A stretch of DNA of 63,176 nucleotides from Hyphomicrobiales bacterium (GCA_003963455.1 RXJA01000015.1:1-63176), one strand, 5' to 3'. Positions 45,856 to 54,850 are shown, counted from the first letter of the stretch. Program-made: numbers and translations. The notes: generated by a model not told the origin, from the sequence alone.

Positions 45856-46713
45856 ATGAGAAAACGCAACAAGCCTATCGTCGCGCCTTCGGACGAGGAG
45901 CTGGGCCAGCATGCCTCGGCGCTGGTGCGCGGGCTGCAGATATTGCGCGCCTTCTCGCCCGCGGACGTCACGCTCGGCAACCAGGAACTGATCGAGCGGA
46001 CAGGCCTGCCGAAGGCCACCATATCGCGCCTGACCTACACCCTGGTCGGGCTTGGCTATCTCATCTACGACCCTTTGCTCGGCCGATACAGCATCGGCCC
46101 CGCCACCGTTTCACTCGGCTATTCAGGCCTGAGCAGCAGCGCGGTGATCTACATGGCCAAGCCGCTCATGCAGGCGCTGGCCTTCGAAACCGGCGTCGCG
46201 GTGGCCATGGGCATGCGGGACGGACTGGAAATGGTCTATGTCGCCAATTGCCGGCCGGAGACCCCCGTCACCCTCAGGCTGAACGTCGGTTCGCGCCTGC
46301 CGATATGGCAGACCTCGATGGGGCTCGCCTATCTGGCGGCCATGGAGGAGCCGCTGCGGGACCGGGTCATCCGCCAGCTGATCGAAACCAATCCCGACAC
46401 AAGGGACAAGATCCAGCGTGCCATCGACAGCGGGCTTGAGAGCTACGCCAAGCTCGGCTTCGTATCCTCATTCGGAGACTGGTACAGCTACATAAATGCA
46501 GTGGGCGTGCCTTTCAGGCCAACCGACGGCTCGCAACTGGTCGCCATCACCTGCGGCGGCATCAAGGACCTCGCGCCCGTCGAGGCCTGCCTCTCGGTTT
46601 ATGTCCCCAAGCTCAAGGCACTGCTGGCGGAACTTCAGAACCGCCTGATCGGCGCCGTTCCGCCGCCAATCGGCGAACCGGCCGCGGCGACGCAGGCCGG
46701 CAACGAAGGATAA
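45856..46713 (+). CDS. IclR family transcriptional regulator
   Basis: About 285 residues. The N-terminal winged helix-turn-helix has VRGLQILRAFSPADVTLGNQELIERTGLPKATISRLTYTL, and the C-terminal effector domain has the IclR pattern GMRDGLEMVYVANC and LPIWQTSMGLAYLAA. ATG 45856 has GGGAGGC upstream; the longer frame to 45817 is rejected. It is divergent from the dppBCDF unit and 4 bases upstream of the E2 fusion. It is the obvious candidate to bind the dyads at 45737 and 14674. Confidence 0.9.
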   Translation: MRKRNKPIVAPSDEELGQHASALVRGLQILRAFSPADVTLGNQELIERTGLPKATISRLTYTLVGLGYLIYDPLLGRYSIGPATVSLGYSGLSSSAVIYMAKPLMQALAFETGVAVAMGMRDGLEMVYVANCRPETPVTLRLNVGSRLPIWQTSMGLAYLAAMEEPLRDRVIRQLIETNPDTRDKIQRAIDSGLESYAKLGFVSSFGDWYSYINAVGVPFRPTDGSQLVAITCGGIKDLAPVEACLSVYVPKLKALLAELQNRLIGAVPPPIGEPAAATQAGNEG

Positions 46714-46717
46714 TCTC

Positions 46718-47986
46718 ATGGCGACTGCCGTCATCTTTCCGAAAGTCAGCCTGGAGACGGACGCCGGCACGATCTCGCGCTGGCTGAAGGAGGACGGCGC
46801 GACGGTTAGCCAGGGCGAGGCCCTGTTCGAGATCGACAACGACAAGGCGGCGGTCGAAGTCGAGGCTCCGGCATCCGGCGTGATTTCCTATGTCCGCGAC
46901 GCCGGCGAGGAAGTCCAGGTCGGTGACGTCGTCGCCAATATCCTGCAGGCCGGCGAGCAACTGTCGGCGACCGCGGGCAAGCCCGCTGCCAAAGCGGCGC
47001 CGGTGGCCAATCATGCCAACGGCAAGCCCGAGGCAGGACAGCGCAATTCATCTTCCGGACGCATCGTTGCGACGCCGCTGGCCAGACGCATCGCCGAGCA
47101 GCAGCAGATCGACCTGCGCGACATCCGCGGCTCCGGGCCAAAGGGACGCATCCAGAAACGCGACGTCATTCATTTGCCAACGGCAGCCCCGAGACCGTCT
47201 CCTGTTGCAGGCCAATCGACCCTGAACGCGGTGTGGCTGCAGAAGGATGGGCCGGGCACGCTCGTCGCCCTGCATGGCTTTGCGTCCGACCACAATGCCT
47301 GGCGCGGCCTGCTGGCCGCCGGCCGGCCGAGGGCGCGGATGCTGGCCGTCGACCTGCCCGGCCACGGTCGATCGTCAAGGGCCGTTCCGGCGGATCTCGA
47401 CGCGATCTGCGCCCTGGTCGAGCAGCGCCTGACGGCCGAAGGCATCGACGAGGCGACTTTCGTCGGCCATTCCTTCGGCGCAGCCGTGGCGGCAAGGCTC
47501 GCCAGCCGGGGCCTGGTGAGGATCAATTCGCTGCTGCTGGTGTCGCCGGCGGGCCTCGGTCCCGAAATCCGCCATCAGTTCGTCAAGGACTTCGTCGCCG
47601 CAAGGCAACCGGCCAGCATCCTGCCCTGGCTTCATGAACTCGTGTTCGATCCCAGCCTCATTTCCGAGACTTTCATCCGCAGCGTGGTGGAGCAGCGCAG
47701 GGACGACGAGCTGTCGCGCGCGCTGGCCGGTCTGGCGGAACGTTATTTCTGCGACGGCACGCAGACCTTTTCGATCCGGCCCGACCTCGAACGGCTGCGC
47801 ATCCCGGTCCGCATAATCTTCGGCCTGCAGGACCGTATCATTCCGTTTGCCCATTGCCATTCGCTGCCCGGCCGTGTCGGTCTCCACGCTTTCCAGCAAT
47901 GCGGTCACCTGCCCTATCTGGAGCAGCCGGAGCTAACACTCTCGATCGTCAACGAGATGCTGGCTCTGGGTCGCTCCGATCCTTGA
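46718..47986 (+). CDS. E2 lipoyl acyltransferase fused to an alpha/beta hydrolase (AcoC-like)
   Basis: A 422-residue fusion. Residues 1-79 are a lipoyl domain with the modified lysine K43 in DNDKAAVEV. A peripheral-subunit-binding domain follows (about 110-148, VATPLARRIAEQQQIDLRDIRGSG). From about 168 there is an alpha/beta hydrolase with LVALHGFASDHNAW, the nucleophile elbow GHSFGAA and a C-terminal His in CGHLPYL. This is the layout of acetoin-cleaving AcoC, with an E1/E3-binding domain added. No normal E2 catalytic domain is present, so the hydrolase fold must do the acyl transfer. Its partner E1 is at 17057. It lies between iclR and an acyl-CoA dehydrogenase. Confidence 0.85.
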   Translation: MATAVIFPKVSLETDAGTISRWLKEDGATVSQGEALFEIDNDKAAVEVEAPASGVISYVRDAGEEVQVGDVVANILQAGEQLSATAGKPAAKAAPVANHANGKPEAGQRNSSSGRIVATPLARRIAEQQQIDLRDIRGSGPKGRIQKRDVIHLPTAAPRPSPVAGQSTLNAVWLQKDGPGTLVALHGFASDHNAWRGLLAAGRPRARMLAVDLPGHGRSSRAVPADLDAICALVEQRLTAEGIDEATFVGHSFGAAVAARLASRGLVRINSLLLVSPAGLGPEIRHQFVKDFVAARQPASILPWLHELVFDPSLISETFIRSVVEQRRDDELSRALAGLAERYFCDGTQTFSIRPDLERLRIPVRIIFGLQDRIIPFAHCHSLPGRVGLHAFQQCGHLPYLEQPELTLSIVNEMLALGRSDP

Positions 47987-48094
47987 GCGGCCGCCTCGCG
48001 ACGACGAAGCTTGAGACGAGCTCGGCTTCCCGCGGGCAGGCACGACATGGCGCCGCGCGGGGCGATGCTGAAACAACACTTGCGAGACGACCCG

Positions 48095-49255
48095 ATGGCC
48101 CTTGAAGCAGACCTCTTCGAACAGTTGCGCGACACGGTGCGGCGCTTCGTGAGGGAGCGCCTTGTCCCCAATGAAGCCGACGTCGCCCGCATGGACAGGA
48201 TGCCGGGCGAGATCAAGCGCGAGATGCGCGAGCTCGGGCTGTTCGGGCTATCGATACCGCAGGAGTATGGCGGCCTCGGCCTCGACATGGAGGAAGAGGT
48301 TCGCATCACCTTCGAGCTTGGCCATACATCTCCGGCATTCAGGTCGGTGTTCGGCACCAACAACGGCATCGGCTCTCAGGGCCTGGTGATGGACGGAACG
48401 GATGCCCAGAAGTCATCCTACCTGCCGAGACTGGCGACCGGCGAATTGATCAGCTCCTTCGCCCTCACTGAACCGGAAGCCGGCTCCGACGCCGGTTCGT
48501 TGCGCACGACCGCCCGCCGCGACGGCGACGAATATGTGCTCAACGGCACCAAGCGCTTCATCACCAACGCACCCTATGCGGATCTCTTCACGGTCTTCGC
48601 CAGGACCGAGATCGGCCAGAAGCCCGGCGGCGCGGTCACGGCATTCCTCGTCGAACGGGGCGCGCCGGGCCTGTCGTTCGGCAAGATCGACAAGAAGATG
48701 GGACAGGCCGGCTCGCACACCTGCGACGTGATTTTCGAAGACTGCCGCGTGCCGGCCTCGGCCGTCCTGGGCGGCAAGGAAGGCCAGGGGTTCCGGACCG
48801 CGATGAAGGTTCTGGACAGGGGTCGGCTGCATATTTCGGCCTTCTGCGTCGGCATGGCCGAAAGGCTCATCCAGGACAGCCTCACCTATGCCATGCAGCG
48901 CAAGCAGTTCGGACAGCCGATCGCCGAATTCCAGCTGATACAGGCGATGCTGGCGGACAGCCGGGCCGAAGCCTATGCCGCCCGGTGCATGGTGCTCGAA
49001 ACGGCGCGGTCCAAGGATCGCGGCGAAAGTGTCTCCACCGAGGCCGCCTGCTGCAAGATGTTCGCCAGCGAAATGGTCGGCCGCGTCGCGGACAGGGCGG
49101 TGCAGATCCATGGCGGCGCCGGATACATGGAAGAGTATGGCATCGAGCGCGCTTACCGCGATGTCCGCCTGTTCCGCATCTATGAAGGAACGACCCAGAT
49201 CCAGCAGATCCTGATCGCCAGGAACATGATGAAGGAAGCCGCCGCCGCGGCCTAG
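48095..49255 (+). CDS. Acyl-CoA dehydrogenase
   Basis: About 386 residues, the normal length. It oxidises an acyl-CoA to the 2-enoyl-CoA and hands electrons to ETF. FAD-binding motifs are FALTEPEAGSDAGS and IHGGAGYMEEYGIERAYRD, with the C-terminal YEGTTQIQQILIARNM; the catalytic glutamate is expected in the 240s-380s region as in the family, but I did not fix it. ATG 48095 is chosen by homologous length; ATGs at 48065 and 48047 are also in frame and no ribosome-binding site is strong. Its product fits the hydratase at 14711. Confidence 0.9.
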   Translation: MALEADLFEQLRDTVRRFVRERLVPNEADVARMDRMPGEIKREMRELGLFGLSIPQEYGGLGLDMEEEVRITFELGHTSPAFRSVFGTNNGIGSQGLVMDGTDAQKSSYLPRLATGELISSFALTEPEAGSDAGSLRTTARRDGDEYVLNGTKRFITNAPYADLFTVFARTEIGQKPGGAVTAFLVERGAPGLSFGKIDKKMGQAGSHTCDVIFEDCRVPASAVLGGKEGQGFRTAMKVLDRGRLHISAFCVGMAERLIQDSLTYAMQRKQFGQPIAEFQLIQAMLADSRAEAYAARCMVLETARSKDRGESVSTEAACCKMFASEMVGRVADRAVQIHGGAGYMEEYGIERAYRDVRLFRIYEGTTQIQQILIARNMMKEAAAAA

Positions 49256-49321
49256 GCGACACGGCGAAAGCCGCCGGGCTGGCTTCTATGAATGAGGCCC
49301 CGTGCACCTAATCCGATCGTT

Positions 49322-49347
49322 GATAACCGAATTTTTTTCATTATCAT
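49322..49347. promoter_or_regulatory. Dyad TGATAA-N14-TTATCA with a gapped copy of the shared motif
   Basis: A perfect 6-base inverted repeat encloses TAACCGAATTTTTTTC (49325-49340), which matches the motif at 54752 if one base is inserted. It lies 36 bases upstream of the GTG start of the class III aminotransferase. Confidence 0.4.
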
Positions 49348-49383
49348 CACCCGCAATTTCCACAATCAACATACGAGCCCGCC

Positions 49384-50763
49384 GTGAACGCGCATTCCGA
49401 AATCAACGCGACCGACCTCGCCTACCATCTTCATTCCCAGACCAATCCGCAGGCCCTGTCACGCGAGGGCGCCTACATCATCGTCAAGGGCGACGGCGCG
49501 CATGTCATCGATGAAAACGGCAAACGCTACATCGACGCCATGGCCGGACTCTGGTGCGCGTCGCTGGGTTTCAACAACCAGCGCCTGGGGCGCGCGGCCG
49601 CGAAACAATATGAAGAGCTCGGCTACTACCACAGCTTCTACGGACGCACGAACCCGAAGGCGGCGACGCTGAGCAAGAAGCTGGTCGAACTGACCGGCAT
49701 GCCGGGCGGCAAGGCATTCTTCGTGACCTCGGGTTCCGAGGCCAACGAGACCATGGTGAAGCTCGCCTGGCTCTACCATGCCTCGCGCGGCAAGCCGACC
49801 AAACGCAAGGTCATCGCGCGCGATCGCGCCTTTCATGGATCGACCATCGTGGCGGGGTCGATGTGCGGCCTGGAGATGATGCACCGGGAGTTCGGACTTC
49901 CGCTGCCCGGCTTCATCCATACGCTGTGCCCCAACACCTATCGGGTCAAGCTGCCGGGCGAGAGCGAAACGGAGTTCGTCGCCCGCCTGGCTGATGAGCT
50001 CGAGCGCATGATCCTGCGGGAAGGCCCGGACACGATCGCCGCCTTCATCGCCGAGCCGGTCATCGCCGGCGGCGGCATCATCCCGCCGCCGAAGGGCTAT
50101 TTCGAAGCCGTCCAGAAGATCCTGGCCAAGTACGACATCCTGTGCCTCGACGACGAGGTGGTCTGCGGTTTCGGCCGCACCGGCAACTGGTTCGGGCGCG
50201 AGACCGTCGGCATGGTGCCCGACATGATGTCGCTCGCCAAGGGCATTACCTCTTCCTACTTCCCGCTCGCGGCCGTGATCGTGTCGCCAAAGATCCTCGA
50301 GGCGGTCGAGCGCTACAATGAAGGCGGCACCTCGTTCGGTCACGGCTTCACCAATGCGGCTCACCCGGTCGGCGCGGCCGTCGCGGCGGAGACGATCGCG
50401 ATCTACGAAGAGCTCGATATCGTCGCCCATGGCCGCAAGATAGGTGCGCTCCTCCATCAGGTGCTCACCGACGTGACGAAGGACTCGCCCATCGTCGGGA
50501 ATCTTCGCGGCGTCGGACTGATGTATGGGGTCGAGCTCGTCGAGGACCCGGCAACCGGCTCGCCTTTCGCGCCGGCGCGCCAGGTCGGCGCCCGCCTTGC
50601 CGCCAGCGCCTATGAGCATGGCCTGGTGGTTCGCGCGATGCGCGACACGGTCGGCTTTTGCCCGCCTTTGATCATCGACGAGCGCGACGTGGAGGAGATC
50701 GGCTCCAAGATGGGGAAGGCTCTCCGGGAGACCGAGAAGGCCATCCAGGCAAAGTCGATCTGA
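49384..50763 (+). CDS. Class III omega-aminotransferase (beta-alanine:pyruvate-type)
   Basis: A 459-residue fold-type I PLP enzyme of the omega-amino acid:pyruvate aminotransferase group. The Schiff-base lysine is K286 in SLAKGITSSYFPLAA. FVTSGSEANETMVKLAW gives the phosphate-binding loop and LCLDDEVVCGFGRTG the aspartate that holds the pyridine nitrogen. Substrates of this group include beta-alanine, GABA, putrescine and other amines. The start codon is GTG 49384. It ends at a pair of hairpins, with a DMT permease gene following. If beta-alanine is a substrate, the RutE-like enzyme at 22141 would act on its product. Confidence 0.9.
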   Translation: MNAHSEINATDLAYHLHSQTNPQALSREGAYIIVKGDGAHVIDENGKRYIDAMAGLWCASLGFNNQRLGRAAAKQYEELGYYHSFYGRTNPKAATLSKKLVELTGMPGGKAFFVTSGSEANETMVKLAWLYHASRGKPTKRKVIARDRAFHGSTIVAGSMCGLEMMHREFGLPLPGFIHTLCPNTYRVKLPGESETEFVARLADELERMILREGPDTIAAFIAEPVIAGGGIIPPPKGYFEAVQKILAKYDILCLDDEVVCGFGRTGNWFGRETVGMVPDMMSLAKGITSSYFPLAAVIVSPKILEAVERYNEGGTSFGHGFTNAAHPVGAAVAAETIAIYEELDIVAHGRKIGALLHQVLTDVTKDSPIVGNLRGVGLMYGVELVEDPATGSPFAPARQVGARLAASAYEHGLVVRAMRDTVGFCPPLIIDERDVEEIGSKMGKALRETEKAIQAKSI

Positions 50764-50769
50764 GAAAAC

Positions 50770-50823
50770 GGGAGCTAGGCGCGCCGACAGCTCCCGCCCT
50801 CCGGCCGTCACGGCGACGGCCGG
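50770..50823 (+). terminator. Two tandem hairpins after the aminotransferase gene
   Basis: GGGAGCT/AGCTCCC (50770-50776 and 50789-50795) is followed by CCGGCCGTC/GACGGCCGG (50801-50809 and 50815-50823) with a 5-base loop. No T-run follows, so termination may be partial. Confidence 0.45.
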
Positions 50824-50850
50824 CTACAACGCAAAACGCAGGCGCAGCCG

Positions 50851-51753
50851 ATGCCAGCCCGGCAATCTCCCTTCACCAACGTCTATGTCTGCGCCTTTGC
50901 GGCCTATGCGTGCTTCTCGACGTCCGACGCTTTCACCAAGGCCCTGCATGGGCCTTTGAGCGTTTTCGAGATCGGCTTCTTCGAGAACGCCTTCGCCTCG
51001 ATAGTCCTTATGGCCACGCGCCACGAGAACGAGCGTTGGGCCGAGTTCTGGAAAATGAGCCGCCCATGGCCCATTCATTTCCGCGCCATCTGCGGTGTGG
51101 TGTCGAGCCTTTGCGCAATCTACGCCTTCACGACAATCCCGCTCGTCGACGCGTATTCGCTCATCTTCCTTGCCCCATTCTTCGTGACCGTGATGTCCGT
51201 CCTGATCCTGAAGGAACAAGTCGGGCTATGGCGGTGGTTCGCGGTGCTGCTCGGATTCGTGGGCGTCCTGCTGGCGGTCAAGCCCGGCTTCCAAGCGTTT
51301 CAGCTCGGACATTTCGGCGCGATGGTGGCAGGGCTCTCCACCGGCACGTCGATCATAATCATGCGAGGCCTCGGCTCCGCCGCCAAGAAGACGAGCATCC
51401 TGGGGATGCTGTTCCTCTACCTCGTCTCGGTCAATGGCATCGGCATGGTGCTTCATGGCTTCACGGCGCCTGCCTTGCACGATCTGGTGCTGATGGCGCT
51501 GTCGGGTCTGTGCGTGGGTCTCGGCCAGTGGGCGTTCGTGAGCGCGGCGCGCTATGGCAACGCGACCCAGATCGCGCCGGTCGCTTACTCACAGCTTGGC
51601 TGGGCCATGCTCTTCGGCATCATCGTCTTCCACGAATATCCCGATCTGCTCGCGGTGATCGGGGTGGGGATCATCGCCAGTGCTGGCCTGCTGACGGTGC
51701 TGCGCGAGCGCATACGCCGGATCAAACCCGCAAACCCGCCCGGCATACGTTGA
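50851..51753 (+). CDS. DMT-superfamily (EamA) transporter
   Basis: A 300-residue membrane protein with about ten helices in two EamA repeats; the second repeat begins near residue 155 (AMVAGLSTGTSIIIMRGLG). The N-terminal half contains LVDAYSLIFLAPFFVTVMSVLILKE, typical of RhaT/YdcZ-like exporters of amino acids or metabolites. It follows the aminotransferase by 87 bases and may export or import its substrate or product. It converges on kinase 2. Confidence 0.85.
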   Translation: MPARQSPFTNVYVCAFAAYACFSTSDAFTKALHGPLSVFEIGFFENAFASIVLMATRHENERWAEFWKMSRPWPIHFRAICGVVSSLCAIYAFTTIPLVDAYSLIFLAPFFVTVMSVLILKEQVGLWRWFAVLLGFVGVLLAVKPGFQAFQLGHFGAMVAGLSTGTSIIIMRGLGSAAKKTSILGMLFLYLVSVNGIGMVLHGFTAPALHDLVLMALSGLCVGLGQWAFVSAARYGNATQIAPVAYSQLGWAMLFGIIVFHEYPDLLAVIGVGIIASAGLLTVLRERIRRIKPANPPGIR

Positions 51754-51780
51754 GGAACGCCGGTCGGCAGCGACCTTCGC

Positions 51781-53043
51781 TCACATCCTCATCTTGTCGA
51801 GCGCCGCGGAAAACACATCCTCGGCGCCGATCTTTCCCGGCTTGAGGAACAGCGAAATACGCCTTTCGTCCCGCGAGATGCAGGATCCGGCGCCGAGTTC
51901 GTCGAAGGCAAGCACCTGCATGCTTTGAATGCCCAGCGCCTGGACGATCGCGCCGGAGGATTCGCCTCCCGACACGACGAATTTGCGGACACCTTTCTCC
52001 GCCAGCCCCCTGGCGATGCCGGCCAGGATAGCTTCGGCCTTGCGCGCCGCCCCCATCACGCCGAACATCGACTGCGCCCGCGCGACGGCATCCGGGTCGC
52101 CGGCGACCGAGAATCCGATCGCTCGCCCGGCATCGAGCCGCGTCCGCGCCCATTCCAGGGCTCTATGCGTCAGGGCATCGGCTTCCGCTTCGCGGATGTC
52201 GATGTCGAGAACCGGGTTGGAAAGCGCGAAATGATCGCGCTGCCTCAGGGTGACTTCGCTGCAGCTTCCCACCAGAACGGCCTCCCCGCCCTGCCCGCGA
52301 ACCGGCCTCGGCCGATCTTGCGGAGCGCGCCGGTCCTTTTCCCACCGCGAAGCCAGTTCGATCGCCAGGGCATCGGCGCCGGTGGTGACGCGGTCGCCCC
52401 CGAAGATCGCCGCGCCAAGCGCCACGTCGTCATTGTCGACGCAATCCATGAGGAAGTAGCGCACGCCCTTGTCCTGCTGATCCCTAACGTAGTCCTGCGC
52501 GAACGCCGAGCCGCGGTGCAGAGCGCGATGCGGGAGCAGTCCGACTTTCTCGGCGGTCTGGCGCTGCAGCACCCTCGCCATATCCGGGTCGTTCATCGGG
52601 GTGATCGGATCGAAGCGCTTGATCGATTCCGAGATCAGGCGATCCTTGTAGAACATGTAGCCTTCATGCACGTAGGTGCGAAGGTCGGGATAGCCGGGAC
52701 CGAAGACCAGGCGCGGCTGGTCGTATTTCCTGACCAGGAAGTCGGCGCAGGGACCGATATTGCCTTCATCGGTGGAGTCGAAGGTAGAGCAGTATTTGTA
52801 GAAAACATGCTCCGTGCCGATGGCATCGAGCGAGGCCGTCAAGGAATCCAACGTGGCCACGGCTTCGGCCGGGGGCATGAAGCGCAGGCGCGTGGCGACC
52901 ACGACGACGCCCTGGTCGCCAATGGACGGCAGGATATCCGGATCGCAGACATAGAGGGCGGGAATGCCGATCTTTTCGAGATTGCTCGCAACGAACAGCC
53001 CGCCGGTGAAATCGTCGGCAATGACCGCGAACCTGACACTCAT
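51781..53043 (-). CDS. DUF1537 four-carbon acid sugar kinase family protein (kinase 2)
   Basis: A 420-residue kinase-family protein. The N-terminal motif is VIADDFTGGLFVA, where characterised relatives have ADDxTGAxD; valine replaces the last aspartate. The C-terminal domain has VVSGGESSGAIVQALG and SLFLKPGKIGAEDVF. It is only a moderate match to kinase 1. It lies 87 bases downstream of the aldehyde dehydrogenase on the same strand, with no aldolase or PdxA-like partner beside it. Function is inferred from the family; the substrate may not be a tetronate. Confidence 0.82.
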   Translation of the reverse strand: MSVRFAVIADDFTGGLFVASNLEKIGIPALYVCDPDILPSIGDQGVVVVATRLRFMPPAEAVATLDSLTASLDAIGTEHVFYKYCSTFDSTDEGNIGPCADFLVRKYDQPRLVFGPGYPDLRTYVHEGYMFYKDRLISESIKRFDPITPMNDPDMARVLQRQTAEKVGLLPHRALHRGSAFAQDYVRDQQDKGVRYFLMDCVDNDDVALGAAIFGGDRVTTGADALAIELASRWEKDRRAPQDRPRPVRGQGGEAVLVGSCSEVTLRQRDHFALSNPVLDIDIREAEADALTHRALEWARTRLDAGRAIGFSVAGDPDAVARAQSMFGVMGAARKAEAILAGIARGLAEKGVRKFVVSGGESSGAIVQALGIQSMQVLAFDELGAGSCISRDERRISLFLKPGKIGAEDVFSAALDKMRM

Positions 53044-53130
53044 GCGACCGATGCTCCTCCCCGAGCCTCGCCAATAACTTCCCCGCCGCCGCCGGACCGA
53101 TCCGGCTCGAGACGCCCGCCGCCGATGCCG

Positions 53131-54573
53131 TCACTCGACCTGCAGGTGCGTGACGAACTTGGTGTTCAGGTAAGGCTCCAGCGCGTCGGCGCCGCCCTCG
53201 GTGCCGTAGCCGGAATCGTTGATTCCGCCGAACGGAACCTCCGGCAGCGCCAGGCCGAGATGGTTGATCGAGAGCATGCCCGAGCGAACGCGGCTGCTCA
53301 TCCTGGCGGCATTGTCGGCTGAACGCGTGAAGGCATAGGCGGCCAATCCATAGCTGAGCCGGTTGGCTTCCTCGATCGCCTCGTCAAGACCAGCGACCGG
53401 AACCATCAAGGCGACGGGTCCGAACGGCTCCTCGTTCATGATCCGGGCGGTTTTCGGTACACGCGAAAGAACGGTCGGCTCGAAGAAATAGCCGGCATTG
53501 CCCATGCGCTTGCCGCCGGTCATCACCTCGGCACCGGCCTGCACGGCCTCCTGCACGAGAGCGCCCACGGCCTCGACGCGCCGCTCGCTGACCAGCGGGC
53601 CCATAGTCGTGCCTTCGGCAAGTCCGTCGCCGACCTTGATCGCCTTGGCCGCCGTCGTGAAGACCTCGACGAACTCGTCGTAGACGCCCTGGTCGACGAG
53701 GAAGCGCGTCGGCGACACGCAAACCTGGCCGGCATTGCGGAACTTGGATCCCGCCATGACCTTCGCGGCACGCTGGACATCGGCATCCGGCAGGACGATG
53801 ACCGGAGAATGGCCGCCAAGCTCCATCGTGGAGCGCTTCATATGCTGCCCCGCGAGCGACGCCAGCTGCTTGCCGACGGCGGTCGAGCCGGTGAACGAGA
53901 TCTTCTTGATGACCGGATGCGGAATGAGATAGGCGGAAATCTCGGCCGGCACGCCATAGACGAGGTTGACCACGCCCGCCGGAATGCCGGCGTCGACGAA
54001 TGCCCTGACGAGCTCCGCCGGCGAAGCCGGCGTTTCCTCCGATCCCTTGATGATGATGGAGCACCCGGTGGCCAATGCCGCCGACAGCTTCCTCACGACC
54101 TGGTTGAGCGGAAAGTTCCATGGCGCAAAGGCGGCCACCGGCCCGACCGGTTCCTTGACCTCGATCTGACTGACGCCGCCCGCGCGTGCCGGTATCACCC
54201 GGCCATAAGTGCGGCGTCCCTCCTCGGCGAACCAATCGATCAGGTCGGCGGCCGCGAGGGTTTCCAGCCTCGCCTCGGCCAACGGCTTGCCCTGCTCGGT
54301 GGTCAGGATGCGCGCGATGACATCGGCGCGCTCGCGCACGATGACGGCAGCCGCCCGCATCAGCTTGTAGCGCTCGAAGGCCGAAATCCTGCTCCAGATC
54401 TGGAAGCCCTTTTCCGCCGCGGCAAGCGCCTCGTCCAGATCCGCGATCTCGGCATGGGCGAGCTTGCCCAGCACGGTCTCATTGGCGGGATTGATGATCG
54501 GCAAGGTCTTGCCCGACGCAGCCGGCTTCCACTCGCCGTTGATATGCAGCAGCACATGTTCGGGGTACGACAT
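53131..54573 (-). CDS. NAD(P)-dependent succinate-semialdehyde dehydrogenase-type aldehyde dehydrogenase
   Basis: A 480-residue ALDH-superfamily enzyme. The catalytic cysteine is about C285 in NAGQVCVSP and the general base glutamate about E251 in [11 protein letters not shown]. The NAD-binding GSTAVGKQ and the substrate-side [14 protein letters not shown] are present. The chain, including [16 protein letters not shown], is typical of GabD/succinate-semialdehyde dehydrogenases. It would oxidise a semialdehyde made by one of the aminotransferases. It precedes kinase 2 on the same strand and has a copy of the shared motif 179 bases upstream. Confidence 0.88.
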   Translation of the reverse strand: MSYPEHVLLHINGEWKPAASGKTLPIINPANETVLGKLAHAEIADLDEALAAAEKGFQIWSRISAFERYKLMRAAAVIVRERADVIARILTTEQGKPLAEARLETLAAADLIDWFAEEGRRTYGRVIPARAGGVSQIEVKEPVGPVAAFAPWNFPLNQVVRKLSAALATGCSIIIKGSEETPASPAELVRAFVDAGIPAGVVNLVYGVPAEISAYLIPHPVIKKISFTGSTAVGKQLASLAGQHMKRSTMELGGHSPVIVLPDADVQRAAKVMAGSKFRNAGQVCVSPTRFLVDQGVYDEFVEVFTTAAKAIKVGDGLAEGTTMGPLVSERRVEAVGALVQEAVQAGAEVMTGGKRMGNAGYFFEPTVLSRVPKTARIMNEEPFGPVALMVPVAGLDEAIEEANRLSYGLAAYAFTRSADNAARMSSRVRSGMLSINHLGLALPEVPFGGINDSGYGTEGGADALEPYLNTKFVTHLQVE

Positions 54574-54751
54574 TCCATCAATCTCCTTACGCTTTCATCC
54601 GCCTGCGCGGCTTGCAGCGCTCCGCAACCTGCCACGATCAGCCGGATTTGCCCGTCTCGCGCGCAATCAGGGGTCAGCCTCTCGGGCCGATAATCAACGC
54701 CGGCTCCTGATAGGATATATCGGCCCGGCTGGCTACGGCGCGGGGCGTTTT

Positions 54752-54766
54752 TAGCCGATTTTTTTC
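54752..54766 (-). promoter_or_regulatory. Shared TAGCCGATWTTTWTC motif, copy upstream of aldehyde dehydrogenase/kinase 2
   Basis: TAGCCGATTTTTTTC (read on the plus strand) lies in the 277-base gap between the aldehyde dehydrogenase start and the reductase stop. It differs from the copy at 21034 at one of 15 bases. The rest of the gap shows no gene. Confidence 0.4.
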
Positions 54767-54850
54767 GCAGTTTGAACACGACCGAGGGGCGGCGAACAGT
54801 CCCCGAGAACGCACCGATCCGCCACCCACCCGGCGCCCCCGGCGCATGGC

